Shown: positions 1-15,094 of the stretch, piece after piece
How the letters are laid out: each line of letters opens with the position of its first letter
Position numbering within the stretch: position 1 is the first letter of the stretch
Assembly (NCBI RefSeq): GCF_009793335.1
Contig: NZ_WING01000001.1
Coordinates: 2,232,001 to 2,296,000, forward strand
Origin: Actinomadura sp. J1-007
GTDB taxonomy: Bacteria > Actinomycetota > Actinomycetes > Streptosporangiales > Streptosporangiaceae
DNA length: 64,000 nt
Direction: 5' to 3'
Notes under the pieces: model-generated
Seen by the model: the letters and a program-made list of their open reading frames with translations, nothing else
Databases searched by the model: none
What the model was told of the DNA's origin: nothing
Made by a program: the position numbers and the translations under genes

Positions 1-788
1 GCGCGCGACTGGGGCCTCGTCCTCTACGACGAGGTGCACCTCCTGCCCGCGCCGATCTTCCGGATGACCGCCGACCTCCAGGCCCGCCGCCGCCTCGGCC
101 TCACCGCCACGCTCGTCCGCGAGGACGGCCGCGAGGGCGACGTGTTCTCCCTCATCGGCCCCAAGCGGTACGACGCGCCCTGGAAGGACATGGAGACGCA
201 GGGGTGGATCGCCCCGGCCGACTGCGTCGAGGTGCGCGTCACCCTCACCGACGCCGAACGCCTCGCCTACGCCACCGCCGACCCCGACGAGCGCTACCGC
301 TTCTGCGCCACCACGGACACCAAGACCAGCCTGGTCAAGGCCCTGGTCGAACGGCACCGCGGCGAGCAGACCCTTGTCATCGGCCAGTACATCGACCAGC
401 TCGACGAACTCGGCGCGCTGCTGGACGCCCCGGTCATCAAGGGCGAGACCCGCGTGCGCGAACGCGAACGCCTCTTCGACGCGTTCCGCGCAGGCGAGCT
501 GAACGTCCTGGTCGTCTCCAAGGTCGCGAACTTCTCCATCGACCTCCCGAGGCCACCGTCGCCGTCCAGGTCTCCGGCGCGTACGGGTCCAGGCAGGAAG
601 AGGCGCAACGCCTCGGACGACTCCTGCGCCCGAAGGCATCAGGCCAGGGCGCCCGCTTCTACGCCGTCGTGGCCCGCGACACCCTCGACCAGGAGTACGC
701 GGCACACCGCCAGCGCTTCCTCGCCGAACAGGGCTACGCCTACCGAATCGTGGACGCCGACGCGGTCCTGGCCGGCGGAGAAATCTGA
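1..788 (+). CDS. XPB-type DNA repair helicase, C-terminal part, frameshifted
   Basis: Partial at the window edge. The reading begins just before a DEVH Walker B box (residues 10-13 of the visible part), so helicase domain 1 is largely outside. Domain 2 follows with the motif V region (SKVANFSIDLP). At about base 549 the frame breaks: one G is missing from CCGGAGGCC, and the protein continues in the next frame through QEEAQRLGRLLRPK (motif VI) to the stop at 788. Family role: superfamily 2 3'-5' helicase related to eukaryotic XPB, found in many actinobacteria as a repair helicase. If the shift were real, motif VI with its arginine fingers would be lost and the enzyme would be dead. The intact downstream frame argues for a sequencing indel. 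Identification is firm; intactness is uncertain. Confidence 0.88.
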   Translation, partial: ARLGPRPLRRGAPPARADLPDDRRPPGPPPPRPHRHARPRGRPRGRRVLPHRPQAVRRALEGHGDAGVDRPGRLRRGARHPHRRRTPRLRHRRPRRALPLLRHHGHQDQPGQGPGRTAPRRADPCHRPVHRPARRTRRAAGRPGHQGRDPRARTRTPLRRVPRRRAERPGRLQGRELLHRPPEATVAVQVSGAYGSRQEEAQRLGRLLRPKASGQGARFYAVVARDTLDQEYAAHRQRFLAEQGYAYRIVDADAVLAGGEI

Positions 789-819
789 CCGCCCTTTCCC
801 GAAAACCTCCGAAAATGAG

Positions 820-848
820 AAAGGCCCCGCCGTTACGGCGGGGCCTTT
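820..848. terminator. Bidirectional hairpin terminator between helicase gene and rRNA operon
   Basis: A perfect 12-bp stem (AAAGGCCCCGCC) with a 5-base loop lies between the convergent helicase gene and 5S rRNA. The A/T ends of the stem give a short T run on both strands, so it can serve both transcripts. Confidence 0.8.
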
Positions 849-858
849 CACCATGAAG

Positions 859-975
859 AGTCCGGCGGTGTCCTACTCTCCCACACAGTCTCCCGTGCAG
901 TACCATCGGCGCTGAAGGGCTTAACTTCCGGGTTCGGGATGGGACCGGGTGTTTCCCCTTCGCCAAAACCACCGA
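859..975 (-). rRNA. rrf: 5S ribosomal RNA
   Basis: On the minus strand the sequence reads as a standard actinobacterial 5S rRNA, including the CCGAACCCGGAAGTTAAG segment and a 3' part ending in GGTGTCCTA near GGACT. It is last in the 16S-23S-5S operon, about 210 bases downstream of 23S. Ends are set by similarity to usual 5S boundaries and may be off by a few bases. Confidence 0.93.
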
Positions 976-1185
976 ACGACCAACCCCCAACACCACCCCC
1001 CGTCAGGGGGGGTGCGGGAAATTCTTGGCCGCCCAAGCAACAATCCGGCTCAGGCAACAACTATTCACAAATCAATAACGGGGTTCCCGGTTGTTGTTCG
1101 GGAACCGCACAGGGACGCGAGCACACCAGCAACCAGAAAAATCAAAGACCCGGTGTCTGTCGATTGGTTTGAACGTTGTGTGTGT

Positions 1186-4296
<3,111 letters not shown>

Positions 4297-4436
4297 CACA
4301 AAACGATCAAACAAATCGCAGACAAGACACAACCCCCGACACCACCCGCCAGCCCCCCGCCCCCTCACCAGAAAACAGTCAGAAGGAAGAAAGACCAAGA
4401 TGGTCGAGGTCGAGTCTCGCCAGAGATGCTCGCGTC

Positions 4437-4466
4437 CACTGTGCAGTTCTCAAACAACAAACGAGT
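4437..4466 (-). other. Conserved pre-rRNA spacer element (TTTGAGAACT type)
   Basis: In the 530-base 16S-23S spacer the minus strand carries TTGTTGTTTGAGAACTGCAC, a segment conserved in actinobacterial spacers and also present in the leader near 6541-6570. It is thought to take part in antitermination or RNase III processing. The spacer holds no tRNA gene that I can find. Confidence 0.6.
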
Positions 4467-4824
4467 CCACCGAACCCCGCGCACCCATCACGGATGCGCC
4501 GCGTTCAGTCCCGTAGTCCAGAAGAAACACCCCAACCCCCTCCACCACACGACCGACGAACGACCTGTGTGTTCAAAGGGGGCTGAAGGGCCCGTTTCCT
4601 CAGGACCCAACAGCGTGCCCACCCCACCACCAGCCCGACACCGGCGACTCCCACTCCCCGCGAGGTAACCCCCGCAGGGCGGTACTTGCCGGCTCACACG
4701 AGCGGTGAGCTGAATAGCCAGTGCTCCACATCTATGAGCAGCCACCCGGCGAACATGCGCCGCCGATGATGGCCACCGACCACAACACCCGCAGCGAGCG
4801 GGATGCTTGTGGCCGATTGGTGCT

Positions 4825-6349
<1,525 letters not shown>

Positions 6350-6540
6350 AGGCACAACGACAAGCCCAGGGGCGAACCCAGACCCGCCAAACCTCAGGAA
6401 ACAATCCCAGCAAACAACCCCGAAACCAAACGTTCAGGGCCGTATTGCCTCAAAGAAATCCCCGACCACCAGCCGACAAACAACCGGCGGCCACAGGGCG
6501 ACCCGACCCCTAAAGATCGAGCCGATAAAGGCACTGGCTT

Positions 6541-6570
6541 TTAACACGCTGTTGAGTTCTCAAGAAACGG
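6541..6570 (-). other. rRNA leader element shared with the spacer
   Basis: About 200 bases upstream of 16S the minus strand reads TTTCTTGAGAACTCAACAGC. It matches the TTGAGAACT core of the 16S-23S spacer element. Paired copies flanking 16S fit a precursor processing or antitermination role. The role is inferred from conservation in the phylum. Confidence 0.55.
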
Positions 6571-6624
6571 ACACCCACCGTGTGGATCCGCTTTCGCATT
6601 TCCCGCCTCGGTGGCGACTTTTTT

Positions 6625-6652
6625 ACTTTATCAGATCCGTTCGGCTTGTCAA
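6625..6652 (-). promoter_or_regulatory. rRNA promoter, proximal
   Basis: On the minus strand a consensus -35 box TTGACA (6647-6652) is followed after 16 bases by TAAAGT (6625-6630, 4 of 6 matches to TATAAT). The spacer ends in GGATCTGA, also present in the upstream promoter. It lies about 280 bases upstream of 16S. Surrounding DNA is markedly AT-richer than the window average. Confidence 0.65.
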
Positions 6653-6720
6653 TTTCGCCGATCTTTTCTGATTCCGCCCTTTCGGTTCCGCTTGCGCGGC
6701 GCCTTCCGGGCGGTGGTGCT

Positions 6721-6748
6721 ATTTCATCAGATCCGGCGCGATTGTCAA
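6721..6748 (-). promoter_or_regulatory. rRNA promoter, distal
   Basis: A second TTGACA (6743-6748) with a 16-base spacer ending in GGATCTGA and a -10-like TGAAAT (6721-6726) lies 96 bases upstream of the proximal promoter. The identical spacing and shared spacer end suggest duplication or conserved regulatory contacts. The first coding gene on the other strand starts beyond this, so 6350-7087 holds the rRNA leader and promoters. Confidence 0.6.
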
Positions 6749-7087
6749 AACCGAGCCTTTTCCAACCCCCACCACAGCACCACGGGCACGACGAAACGCC
6801 GTGTCCGATGATCCTCCAGTGGGTTCCCCTCCGGGCCGGCCGCCTTCCGGCGTCCCGCGTCCCCGTGGGGCGAAGAGAACAGTATGCCCATGAGGTGGCC
6901 ACGTCAAACCGTTCGGGAGATGTCACGGCGGCGTGTCGTGCCGCCCGGCTCCGGTCCGCGGCCCTGCCGCGGCTCCCATCTCGGGCTTCTCATCGTGAAC
7001 GCACGGGCGGACGTGGTTGTTCCTGTTGCCTTCGGCCGTGTGCGCGGTGACGATCTGATCATCTGCTCGGCGGCCGAGGAGGAATCG

Positions 7088-8248
7088 GTGCGGGACGGAC
7101 GAGCGTTTGCATTTCCGCTGGTGGTGCTCGCCGCCACCTTCCTGGTGTTCGGTCTGCTCGGCGTCGGTAGTGCGGTCCGGACGTACGGGGAGACCGCGCG
7201 GTTCGCGGAGGGCGAGGGGAGAGCTGGGAGCTTCACCGCGCAGCAGTGGTGGTGTCAGCGCGGGAACGACTGCTACTGGCGCGGCTGGTTCCGTCCGGGC
7301 TCCGGCGTTGAAACTGGGGAGGGTGTCGCGCGTGGCGGGGGCGTCTCGGCGGAGGGTGCTGCGTTCGGGCTGCGCGGGCTGGGGCGCGGTCGCATCGCGG
7401 AGGGGGACGAGGTGCCGGCGCTCGATGTGGGGTCGCGGGAGTTCGTCTTCGCTGCGGGGGCTTCGCCCGAGTGGGGGCGAGCGGTCGTCCCGGCGTTGTT
7501 CGGTTCCTTTCTCGGGGTGCTCGGGGTTGTGCTTTGCGGGGTGCTGGTCAGGCGGGTGCGGGAGAGCGGTGGAGGGGAGCTGACGTCCGGGGGGTTGCTC
7601 GCTAGCCGGGAACGACTACAGGGCTTGCGGAATCCGCTTGCTGCAAGCGCTCGCGGAGTTCGGGATCGCTGGGCGTGCATCCCGTTCGCGCGGTCGGATG
7701 TGCAGGTCAAGGTTGTGAGATCGGCGTGGTGGACGCTGCTCTGGGGACCGATGTTTCCCGTTCTGGCGTTGACGGCCTTCGCTCTCGGGGCGGCGGGCTG
7801 GGAGGCCGGCGTTGGTGACGTGTACGTCGAGGATCGGGTTATCGCTGCGTTGCTCCTCGTCGTAGCGGTGTTCGCTGGGCTCGCTGCCGTCCAGGTCGGC
7901 AGGATGCTGTTTCTGCGTCCGCGTGTTCGGGTGACGGACGAGTCGCTCGTTATCTGGGATAGCACGTTGTTCTGGAGGCCCGTACGGATTTCGCGCTCGC
8001 GGATCGCGGCCGTTTGCTACCCCGGCGCTGTCGAGCGGTATCTGGTGTCCGGCGAACGAGCCCAGCTCACCCCGTTCCAGGAGGAGACGAATCTCGATCT
8101 GCTGCTCACCGAGGAGATCCGGCTTCCCGGGCGGAGCCTGGTCGCGGGGAACTGGATCTGGCTGGGCAAGCCCTGGAACAGGGATTTCGGGCCTCCGCCG
8201 TGGCTGCCTCGGGGGACGAGTCGTACCGGCGGCTCTCCATCAGGGTGA
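7088..8248 (+). CDS. Membrane protein of unknown function
   Basis: I do not recognise the family. The chosen GTG start at 7088 follows a good ribosome binding site (GAGGAGG). The frame is open upstream to 6884, but that would run into the rRNA promoter zone. The product is about 386 residues. A membrane helix follows the start directly, then a roughly 100-residue outer region containing WWCQRGNDCYWRGW with two cysteines. A second helix (VPALFGSFLGVLGVVLCGVL) and a later hydrophobic pair follow, then a C-terminal soluble part with RPRVRVTDESLVIWDSTLF, resembling a PH-like strand pattern. The topology resembles the DUF3592/PH-type membrane proteins of actinobacteria, but this is only a resemblance. 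The stop overlaps the start of the next gene (GTGA), so the two are probably made together. Confidence 0.65.
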   Translation: MRDGRAFAFPLVVLAATFLVFGLLGVGSAVRTYGETARFAEGEGRAGSFTAQQWWCQRGNDCYWRGWFRPGSGVETGEGVARGGGVSAEGAAFGLRGLGRGRIAEGDEVPALDVGSREFVFAAGASPEWGRAVVPALFGSFLGVLGVVLCGVLVRRVRESGGGELTSGGLLASRERLQGLRNPLAASARGVRDRWACIPFARSDVQVKVVRSAWWTLLWGPMFPVLALTAFALGAAGWEAGVGDVYVEDRVIAALLLVVAVFAGLAAVQVGRMLFLRPRVRVTDESLVIWDSTLFWRPVRISRSRIAAVCYPGAVERYLVSGERAQLTPFQEETNLDLLLTEEIRLPGRSLVAGNWIWLGKPWNRDFGPPPWLPRGTSRTGGSPSG

Positions 8249-9330
8249 GAGCTCCGGAACGTACCGGTCAAGGGCTTGAGCGCTGGCTCGGGGAACGGAC
8301 CGTGTCACCAGGTGCGCCCGCGCCGAGGCCGGGGCTCGAACCAGCCGACCACTTCTTCGCCGGGAGGAGGGTGGCTTCCAGGGGGAAGGGTGATGGTCGT
8401 GTCACCGTTCGGCCAGGGCCGCAGCCGGTGATCTCGGAGGTCCGGTCTGCGGGGCCGTCGGTGCTCCGGGCGTCCGTGGATACGCGGCACGACGGGGCTG
8501 GGGCGATGCGCGCGCGATTGGACAAGACGCTGGCGCGGCTGCGGCGGAAGGGAGTCGGACGGCCGCCTGTCATGGTCGTTCCGGACGGGATCGCGCAGTT
8601 CGTCGTGGGAGATCGGGCTCGTTCCCCGGCTCCGCCTTCCGATCGGGACGAAGTTGGCGGGTTTGATGTGGTGTACGAGGCGAGGCGCGTTCCGGAGGTG
8701 ATGGTGCGCGTCGAGTCGCAGGGGGTGTGGGACGTCGCGTTCGGCGGGCCGGAGCTGGCCCGCGCGTTCAACCGCGTTGCGACCGGGCGGGCGGCGGAGG
8801 TGCTCGTCTACCGGGGTCCGCCGGGGGTCGCGGTCGGGCGCGGGTTGGAGGCCGTTCGGCTGCGGCGGGACGACTTGACGCCGCTGTACGAGGAACCGTT
8901 CGTTCCGCGCACGCACGTCGGGCGTCGGCTCGGGTTCGCGGTCCCGACAGGCGCGGTGCTGGAGGTCGTGCCTGGACGTCCCGACTGGGAGCTGGAGGTC
9001 GTACCGGTGCATGCGTTAGCCGGGGCGGACGGCGTGTTCGGCGGACCGGGCGTCCGGCTTGTGAGGGCGTTCACGGGGAGCGTTCGGGGACGGTCGTCGG
9101 CGGTGCTGTACTACGGCGGTCCGGAGGCGTCGGTCGAGATCGCGTGCCGTGGCGCGGACGGGTTCGGTGTCGTTCGGCTGGACGGAGGGCTCGCGCCGGC
9201 GGGACCGCTGGTGCCCGCGCCCGCCTCCCGTTCCGGCGTCACGACCGTCCGGTTGTTACCGGGGACGATGCTCCAGGTGAGTGGTGGGACGGATACCTGG
9301 ACGCCCACCGTGGAACGGGCCGGGCGCTAG
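8245..9330 (+). CDS. Protein of unknown function with an internal ~90-residue duplication
   Basis: The GTG start overlaps the upstream TGA stop (GTGA), implying translational coupling with the preceding membrane protein. The product has 361 residues, with no signal peptide or membrane helix. The C-terminal half shows two related segments, about residues 163-255 and 264-357. Each begins with a VFGGP/AFGGP-like motif, then an R.F block, a YRGP/YYGGP turn, an alternating strand pattern and a final PGR/PGT-x-W element. This suggests two copies of a small beta domain. Residues 85-103 are basic and helical. Function is unknown; the coupling suggests it works on the cytosolic side of its partner. 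Third-position GC is somewhat lower than in the neighbours. Confidence 0.7.
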   Translation: MRAPERTGQGLERWLGERTVSPGAPAPRPGLEPADHFFAGRRVASRGKGDGRVTVRPGPQPVISEVRSAGPSVLRASVDTRHDGAGAMRARLDKTLARLRRKGVGRPPVMVVPDGIAQFVVGDRARSPAPPSDRDEVGGFDVVYEARRVPEVMVRVESQGVWDVAFGGPELARAFNRVATGRAAEVLVYRGPPGVAVGRGLEAVRLRRDDLTPLYEEPFVPRTHVGRRLGFAVPTGAVLEVVPGRPDWELEVVPVHALAGADGVFGGPGVRLVRAFTGSVRGRSSAVLYYGGPEASVEIACRGADGFGVVRLDGGLAPAGPLVPAPASRSGVTTVRLLPGTMLQVSGGTDTWTPTVERAGR

Positions 9331-9431
9331 GGACCTGGCGGATGGGTCTTCGACGTTCACCGTGGAATCCGCCGAACCGGCGCTCGGAGCTTGGGTGGTG
9401 CGTGGGCGTTCGGGGACGGGGCGGGTGAAGG

Positions 9432-9779
9432 TCAGGGCTGGACTAGGTAGCCGCCGATGAAGAGGATGCCTTCGGCGACGACCCAGGCGAACGCGGCGGC
9501 GACGAGAAGGGCGTCGAGGCGTTGGGGGCGGTTGCGCACGGCGGGGAGGGCCCAGGCGGTCAGGACCGTGACCACGGCGACGGCCGCTACCGGGGCCGAC
9601 AGGAGGACGGTCAGTTCGAAGTCGGCGGCGCACGTCGCGTCGTGGGCGTCGCCCGTGCCGCAGAACGCGGCGTCGCCCCAGCCGCCGAGCGCGGAGAAGA
9701 ACCAGAGCAGGCCGAGCGCGAGGTTCGCGATCGTCGGGATGGCCGGCGAGATCCACCAGCCGTTCGGGCGTCGGGGCAT
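9432..9779 (-). CDS. Small three-helix membrane protein, hypothetical
   Basis: A product of about 115 residues with three hydrophobic segments: near residues 10-30 (IPTIANLALGLLWFFSALGG), 55-77 and 90-110. The first loop holds two cysteines (FCGTGDAHDATC) that could form a disulfide. The start at MPRRPNGWW is chosen because a basic segment then precedes the first helix; a start 9 bases upstream is also possible. No family is recognised. It is convergent with the upstream two-gene unit and codirectional with the scramblase-like gene. Confidence 0.55.
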   Translation of the reverse strand: MPRRPNGWWISPAIPTIANLALGLLWFFSALGGWGDAAFCGTGDAHDATCAADFELTVLLSAPVAAVAVVTVLTAWALPAVRNRPQRLDALLVAAAFAWVVAEGILFIGGYLVQP

Positions 9780-9889
9780 GGCCTGCACGCACGGAACGTA
9801 CCTCGGTGCCGCCGCGCCTGGAACCCCTCCGCGTGGACGAGCGGGCTACGCGCGCGTTCCGCCGCGACGGGCGCGGGGCGCGGCGCGCG

Positions 9890-10498
9890 TCAGGTGATGT
9901 CCTTGGATTCGTGGAGGCTCATGTCCATGACGATGGCGGTCAGGACGGCCATCGTGCGGAGCGGCTCGGGAACGGGGTCGTCGATCTGGACGGAGTACTT
10001 GTCGGCGGTGGTGAGCAGGTGGGTGGCGAGCCCCGCCCACTTCTTGCGGACGTGGGCGACCGCCTTGCCGTCGGTGTCGGAGACGACGAAGTTGTTCCTC
10101 GGCACGTCGACGTCGACGGCGCCGAGGGCGCTGCCCTGGCCGTCCGCGACGAGGTAGCGGCGGCCGACCCGTTCGGTGCGGAAGGCGCCGATCAGCTCGT
10201 CGGCGGGGTCGCGCACCTCGGTGAGCTCGCGCCCGCCGTGCTTGTCGATGAACACCAGCGGGGCGCCGTCGGGGGTTTCGAGCAGTACGGCGCGCGCGTC
10301 GAGGTCGGACTTGCCGGGGAACACGGTGCGCAGCGCCTCGGAACGGTTCTTGACGCTCGTCTCCGCGGCGACGGCGAGGACCGTTCCGTCGCCGTCGAGG
10401 ACCTTGTAGCGGGATTTGGCGAACGGTCCGCGGCGGGGCTGTTCGACCCTGAGCACCGGCGTGCCGAACACGTCGCTCACGGGGTCTGCTGGGCTCAT
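9890..10498 (-). CDS. Phospholipid scramblase/LURP-like (Tubby-fold) protein
   Basis: A product of 202 residues. The alternating strand pattern with YKVLDGDGTVLAVAAE, VFIDKHGG, VRDPADELIGAFRT and FVVSDTDGKAVAHVRKKW is typical of bacterial scramblase-family proteins with the Tubby/LURP beta-barrel. A C-terminal hydrophobic helix (LRTMAVLTAIVMDMS) also fits. The biochemical role of bacterial members is unclear; lipid scrambling is known only for eukaryotic relatives. The start at 10498 follows an AGAGGTGG ribosome binding site; an upstream in-frame extension is low-complexity and rejected. Confidence 0.75.
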   Translation of the reverse strand: MSPADPVSDVFGTPVLRVEQPRRGPFAKSRYKVLDGDGTVLAVAAETSVKNRSEALRTVFPGKSDLDARAVLLETPDGAPLVFIDKHGGRELTEVRDPADELIGAFRTERVGRRYLVADGQGSALGAVDVDVPRNNFVVSDTDGKAVAHVRKKWAGLATHLLTTADKYSVQIDDPVPEPLRTMAVLTAIVMDMSLHESKDIT

Positions 10499-10678
10499 CG
10501 GCCACCTCTTCGTCCGTTTGTCGGGTCCGCCGCCTTGGGTGGCGGTACGACGCTCAAGCGGCGATCCTGCCAAGACGGGCGGGCCGGGGGAAGGTCCCCT
10601 AGCGCGGCGGCGGGCCGAAACCATCCGCCGGTCACGGAGAATTCGCGTGGGCGACAGGCCCGGTCGGGGCAGGAACCA

Positions 10679-10712
10679 AGAAGGGCGGTCCCGTGAACGG
10701 GACCGCCCTTCT
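10679..10712 (-). terminator. groEL terminator
   Basis: A perfect 15-bp stem (AGAAGGGCGGTCCCG) with a 4-base loop lies 25 bases past the groEL stop codon. Confidence 0.85.
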
Positions 10713-10737
10713 CACGCCGTACGGCTCATGGACTCGA

Positions 10738-12519
<1,782 letters not shown>

Positions 12520-12526
12520 CCGTTTT

Positions 12527-12553
12527 TTAGCACTCTACCCTGCCGAGTGCAAG
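12527..12553 (-). promoter_or_regulatory. CIRCE operator 2 (HrcA site)
   Basis: TTAGCACTC-N9-GAGTGCAAG, with a perfect left half and a near-perfect right half, 7 bases beyond operator 1. The rest of the 12364-12762 gap shows no gene. The groEL promoter is expected in or near these repeats but I cannot fix it. Confidence 0.8.
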
Positions 12554-12762
12554 CGTCGTACATCGTCCCGCGGAGAGTCCCCTCCCGTACGGCCGGGCAC
12601 CCCATGACCAGGACCGGGACCGTCCCGGGACGATCCGGGACCGCTCCACGCCGCTGCGCCGCGTACCGCTGTAAGAGCCTATTCACGCGATGCTCAGGGG
12701 CTGTGCACACGGCGGTAGGCAGGCTGATGAGCCCCGCTCTCGTCTGCGCTACACAGCCGTCG

Positions 12763-13386
12763 CTAGGAGGGGAGGCCGGTCGGCCGGTAATGGTCAGGGT
12801 CGGAGGACTTGACCAGGGGCAGCACCTCGGCCTCCAGGCGCCTCGGGACGCGGAGGTTGTAGCGGGTCTCCAGGCGGTTCCGCGCGCGTACGTAGCGGGC
12901 CGCGGCCTCTTCGAGCGAGCGGGGAACGGTCTGGACGCCCAGGGGTTCCAGCAGGTGGCGGCTCATCCTGAGCAGCTCGCCGCGGATCCGGTCGGACATG
13001 CCGTGGCGGCGCTTGCTGACCAGCCACAGTGTCCAGTCCCAGAAGTGCGCGTCCACGGCGGCGAGGGTGTCGGGTCCGATGCGCCACGGCGGGTTCCAGC
13101 TCCGCGGCACGTCGGGGAAGATCAGGTCGACCTTGACCGGGCCGGGCAGGATCAGCAGGTAGCTCTCGCAGTCGCCGAGCGGGTCCCACTGCGCGGCCAG
13201 CGGATCGTACGGGGCGGCGAGTACGGGCAGGTCGGAGGCGATGTGGCCGAAGTCCTCGGCGGTGATGTGGAAGTCCCAGTCCGACAGCTCGGTGGCGGTT
13301 CCGCGCGCCCGGGAGCCGATGGGCTCGACCAGGCGCACCGCGGGGTGCGCGCGCACGGCCCCCACGATCTCCTCCGCTATCCCCAT
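12763..13386 (-). CDS. Nucleotidyltransferase-fold protein
   Basis: A product of 207 residues. An N-terminal nucleotidyltransferase core is visible: GSRARGTATELSDWDFHI (GS motif plus paired acidic SDWD), and later VKVDLIF supplying a third acidic residue. The C-terminal half (residues about 110-200) is helical and Arg-rich. This resembles streptomycin adenylyltransferase/MNT-type enzymes that transfer nucleotides to small molecules or proteins, but the substrate is unknown. Start choice is uncertain: ATG at 13386 gives a compact N-terminus, while ATGs at 13407 and 13437 are open too. It is not obviously part of an operon with cysO, which ends 115 bases upstream. Confidence 0.65.
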   Translation of the reverse strand: MGIAEEIVGAVRAHPAVRLVEPIGSRARGTATELSDWDFHITAEDFGHIASDLPVLAAPYDPLAAQWDPLGDCESYLLILPGPVKVDLIFPDVPRSWNPPWRIGPDTLAAVDAHFWDWTLWLVSKRRHGMSDRIRGELLRMSRHLLEPLGVQTVPRSLEEAAARYVRARNRLETRYNLRVPRRLEAEVLPLVKSSDPDHYRPTGLPS

Positions 13387-13501
13387 GGAGGGCCTTTTAC
13401 CCCGCTCCATCAGGACAAAAGCCCTTCCCTGCGCCATCTCGTTCGATGGGACGGGGAAGGGGCTCGCGGGCGGACGGCCCCGCAGCGGGCGCGTGTCCCG
13501 G

Positions 13502-13780
13502 TCAGCCGCCGGCGACGGCGGGGATGATCGAGATCTGGGCGCCCTCGGGCGTCGTGGTGTCCAGGCCGTCGGCGAAGCGGACGTCCTCGTCGCCGACGTA
13601 GACGTTGACGAACCGGCGGATCTTGCCGTTGTCGTCGAGGATGCGGGCGGAGATGCCGGAGTAGCTGGCCTCCAGGTCGGCGACGACCGCGCGCAGGGTC
13701 GCGCCCTCGGCCTTCACCTCCGCCTCGCCGCCGGTGTAGGTCCGCAGGATCGTGGGGATCCGGACAGACACGCTGCTCAT
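13502..13780 (-). CDS. cysO: Sulfur carrier protein CysO (MoaD/ThiS family)
   Basis: A 92-residue ubiquitin-like protein ending in the AVAGG tail, whose C-terminal glycine is thiocarboxylated. It matches the CysO type: start VSVRIPTILRTYTGGEAEV, middle GKIRRFVNVYVGDEDVRF. In mycobacteria CysO-thiocarboxylate donates sulfur to O-phosphoserine via CysM, and the protease Mec releases cysteine; neither cysM nor mec is in the window. The gene follows thrC by 49 bases on the same strand with its own GAGGAG site, an arrangement frequent in actinobacteria. Confidence 0.93.
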   Translation of the reverse strand: MSSVSVRIPTILRTYTGGEAEVKAEGATLRAVVADLEASYSGISARILDDNGKIRRFVNVYVGDEDVRFADGLDTTTPEGAQISIIPAVAGG

Positions 13781-13829
13781 GGTGGACTCCTCAGGATGGT
13801 GCCGGTCGTTCTGCGTCGGGGGTGCGGGG

Positions 13830-15077
13830 TCAGGCGAGGCCCGCGGCCCGGAACGCGTCGAGCGTCGGGGCGATGTTCGCGGAGGGGCGCGCCACGGGGG
13901 CGACCGCGTCGAGGGTCTTCAGCCCGTCGCCGGAGTTGATGATGACGGTCTCGGCGGACGGGTCGAGCGCGCCGTTCTCGGCCAGCTTGCGCAGGGACGC
14001 GACCGTGACGCCGCCCGCGGTCTCGCCGAAGACGCCCTCGGTGCGGGCCAGCAGCCGGATGCCGTCGACGACCTGCTCGTCGGTGACGTCCTCGACCGCG
14101 CCGCCGGTGCGCCGGACGACGTCCAGGACGTACGGGCCGTCCGCCGGGTTGCCGATGGCCAGCGACTTGGCGATCGTGTCGGGCTTCACCGGCCGGACGA
14201 CGTCGTGCCCGGCCTTGAACGCCGCCGCCACCGGGCCGCAGCCCGTGGCCTGCGCGCCGAACACCTTGTAGGGCCGGTCCTCGACCAGGCCCAGCTTGAT
14301 CAGCTCCTGGAACGCCTTGTCGATCTTGGTGAGCTGGGAGCCGGAGGCGACCGGGACCACGATCTGGTCGGGCAGCCGCCAGCCGAGCTGCTCGGCGATC
14401 TCGTACCCGAGGGTCTTGGAGCCCTCGGCGTAGTACGGCCGGACGTTGACGTTGACGAACGCCCAGTCGTCCTGCTCGCCCGCGATCTCCGAGGCGAGCC
14501 GGTTGACGTCGTCGTAGTTGCCGTCGACGGTGACGAACGTGCCGCCGTACACCGCCGTCGTGATGATCTTCTGCGACTCCAGGTCGGACGGCACGAACAC
14601 CGCGCTGCGGATCCCGGCGCGGGCCGCCGCCGCGGCGACCGCGTTCGCGAGGTTGCCGGTGGACGGGCAGGCCAGGACCTTGAAGCCGAGCTCGCGGGCG
14701 GCGGCGAGCGCCACCGCGACGACGCGGTCCTTGAACGAGTGGGTCGGGTTGCCGCTGTCGTCCTTGACCCACAGCCGCTGGAGGCCGAGCGCCTCGGCGA
14801 GCTGGTCGGCCCGGACGAGGCGGGTCAGGCCCGGCTCGGTGTTGGGGCTCTCGGCGACGTTCTCCGGAACGGGCAGCAGCCCGCGGTAGCGCCAGATGTT
14901 GCGCGGCCCGGACTCGATCGAGGCGCGGGTGACGCCGCCGAAGTCGTAGGCGATCTCCAGCGGCCCGAAACACTCCTCGCACGCGTAGTGCGGGCCGAGG
15001 TCGCGGGTGTGGCCGCATTCGCGGCAGACGAGTCCCGTCGCGGGTCCGAGGTCGGCGGTGGCAGGCGTGAGTGCCAT
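13830..15077 (-). CDS. thrC: Threonine synthase
   Basis: A 415-residue PLP enzyme that converts O-phosphohomoserine to threonine. It begins with a zinc-ribbon-like segment with two CxxC pairs (CRECG and CEECFG). The PLP lysine lies in NPTHSFKDRVV, the phosphate-binding loop in PSTGNLANA, and VASGSQLTK and INSGDGLKT follow. Length is usual for the actinobacterial class. The leader carries a SAM-I riboswitch ending about 18 bases from the ATG, so control at translation initiation is likely. cysO follows in the same operon. Confidence 0.96.
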   Translation of the reverse strand: MALTPATADLGPATGLVCRECGHTRDLGPHYACEECFGPLEIAYDFGGVTRASIESGPRNIWRYRGLLPVPENVAESPNTEPGLTRLVRADQLAEALGLQRLWVKDDSGNPTHSFKDRVVAVALAAARELGFKVLACPSTGNLANAVAAAAARAGIRSAVFVPSDLESQKIITTAVYGGTFVTVDGNYDDVNRLASEIAGEQDDWAFVNVNVRPYYAEGSKTLGYEIAEQLGWRLPDQIVVPVASGSQLTKIDKAFQELIKLGLVEDRPYKVFGAQATGCGPVAAAFKAGHDVVRPVKPDTIAKSLAIGNPADGPYVLDVVRRTGGAVEDVTDEQVVDGIRLLARTEGVFGETAGGVTVASLRKLAENGALDPSAETVIINSGDGLKTLDAVAPVARPSANIAPTLDAFRAAGLA

Positions 15078-15094
15078 GTAGCGAGGCCCTTTCT

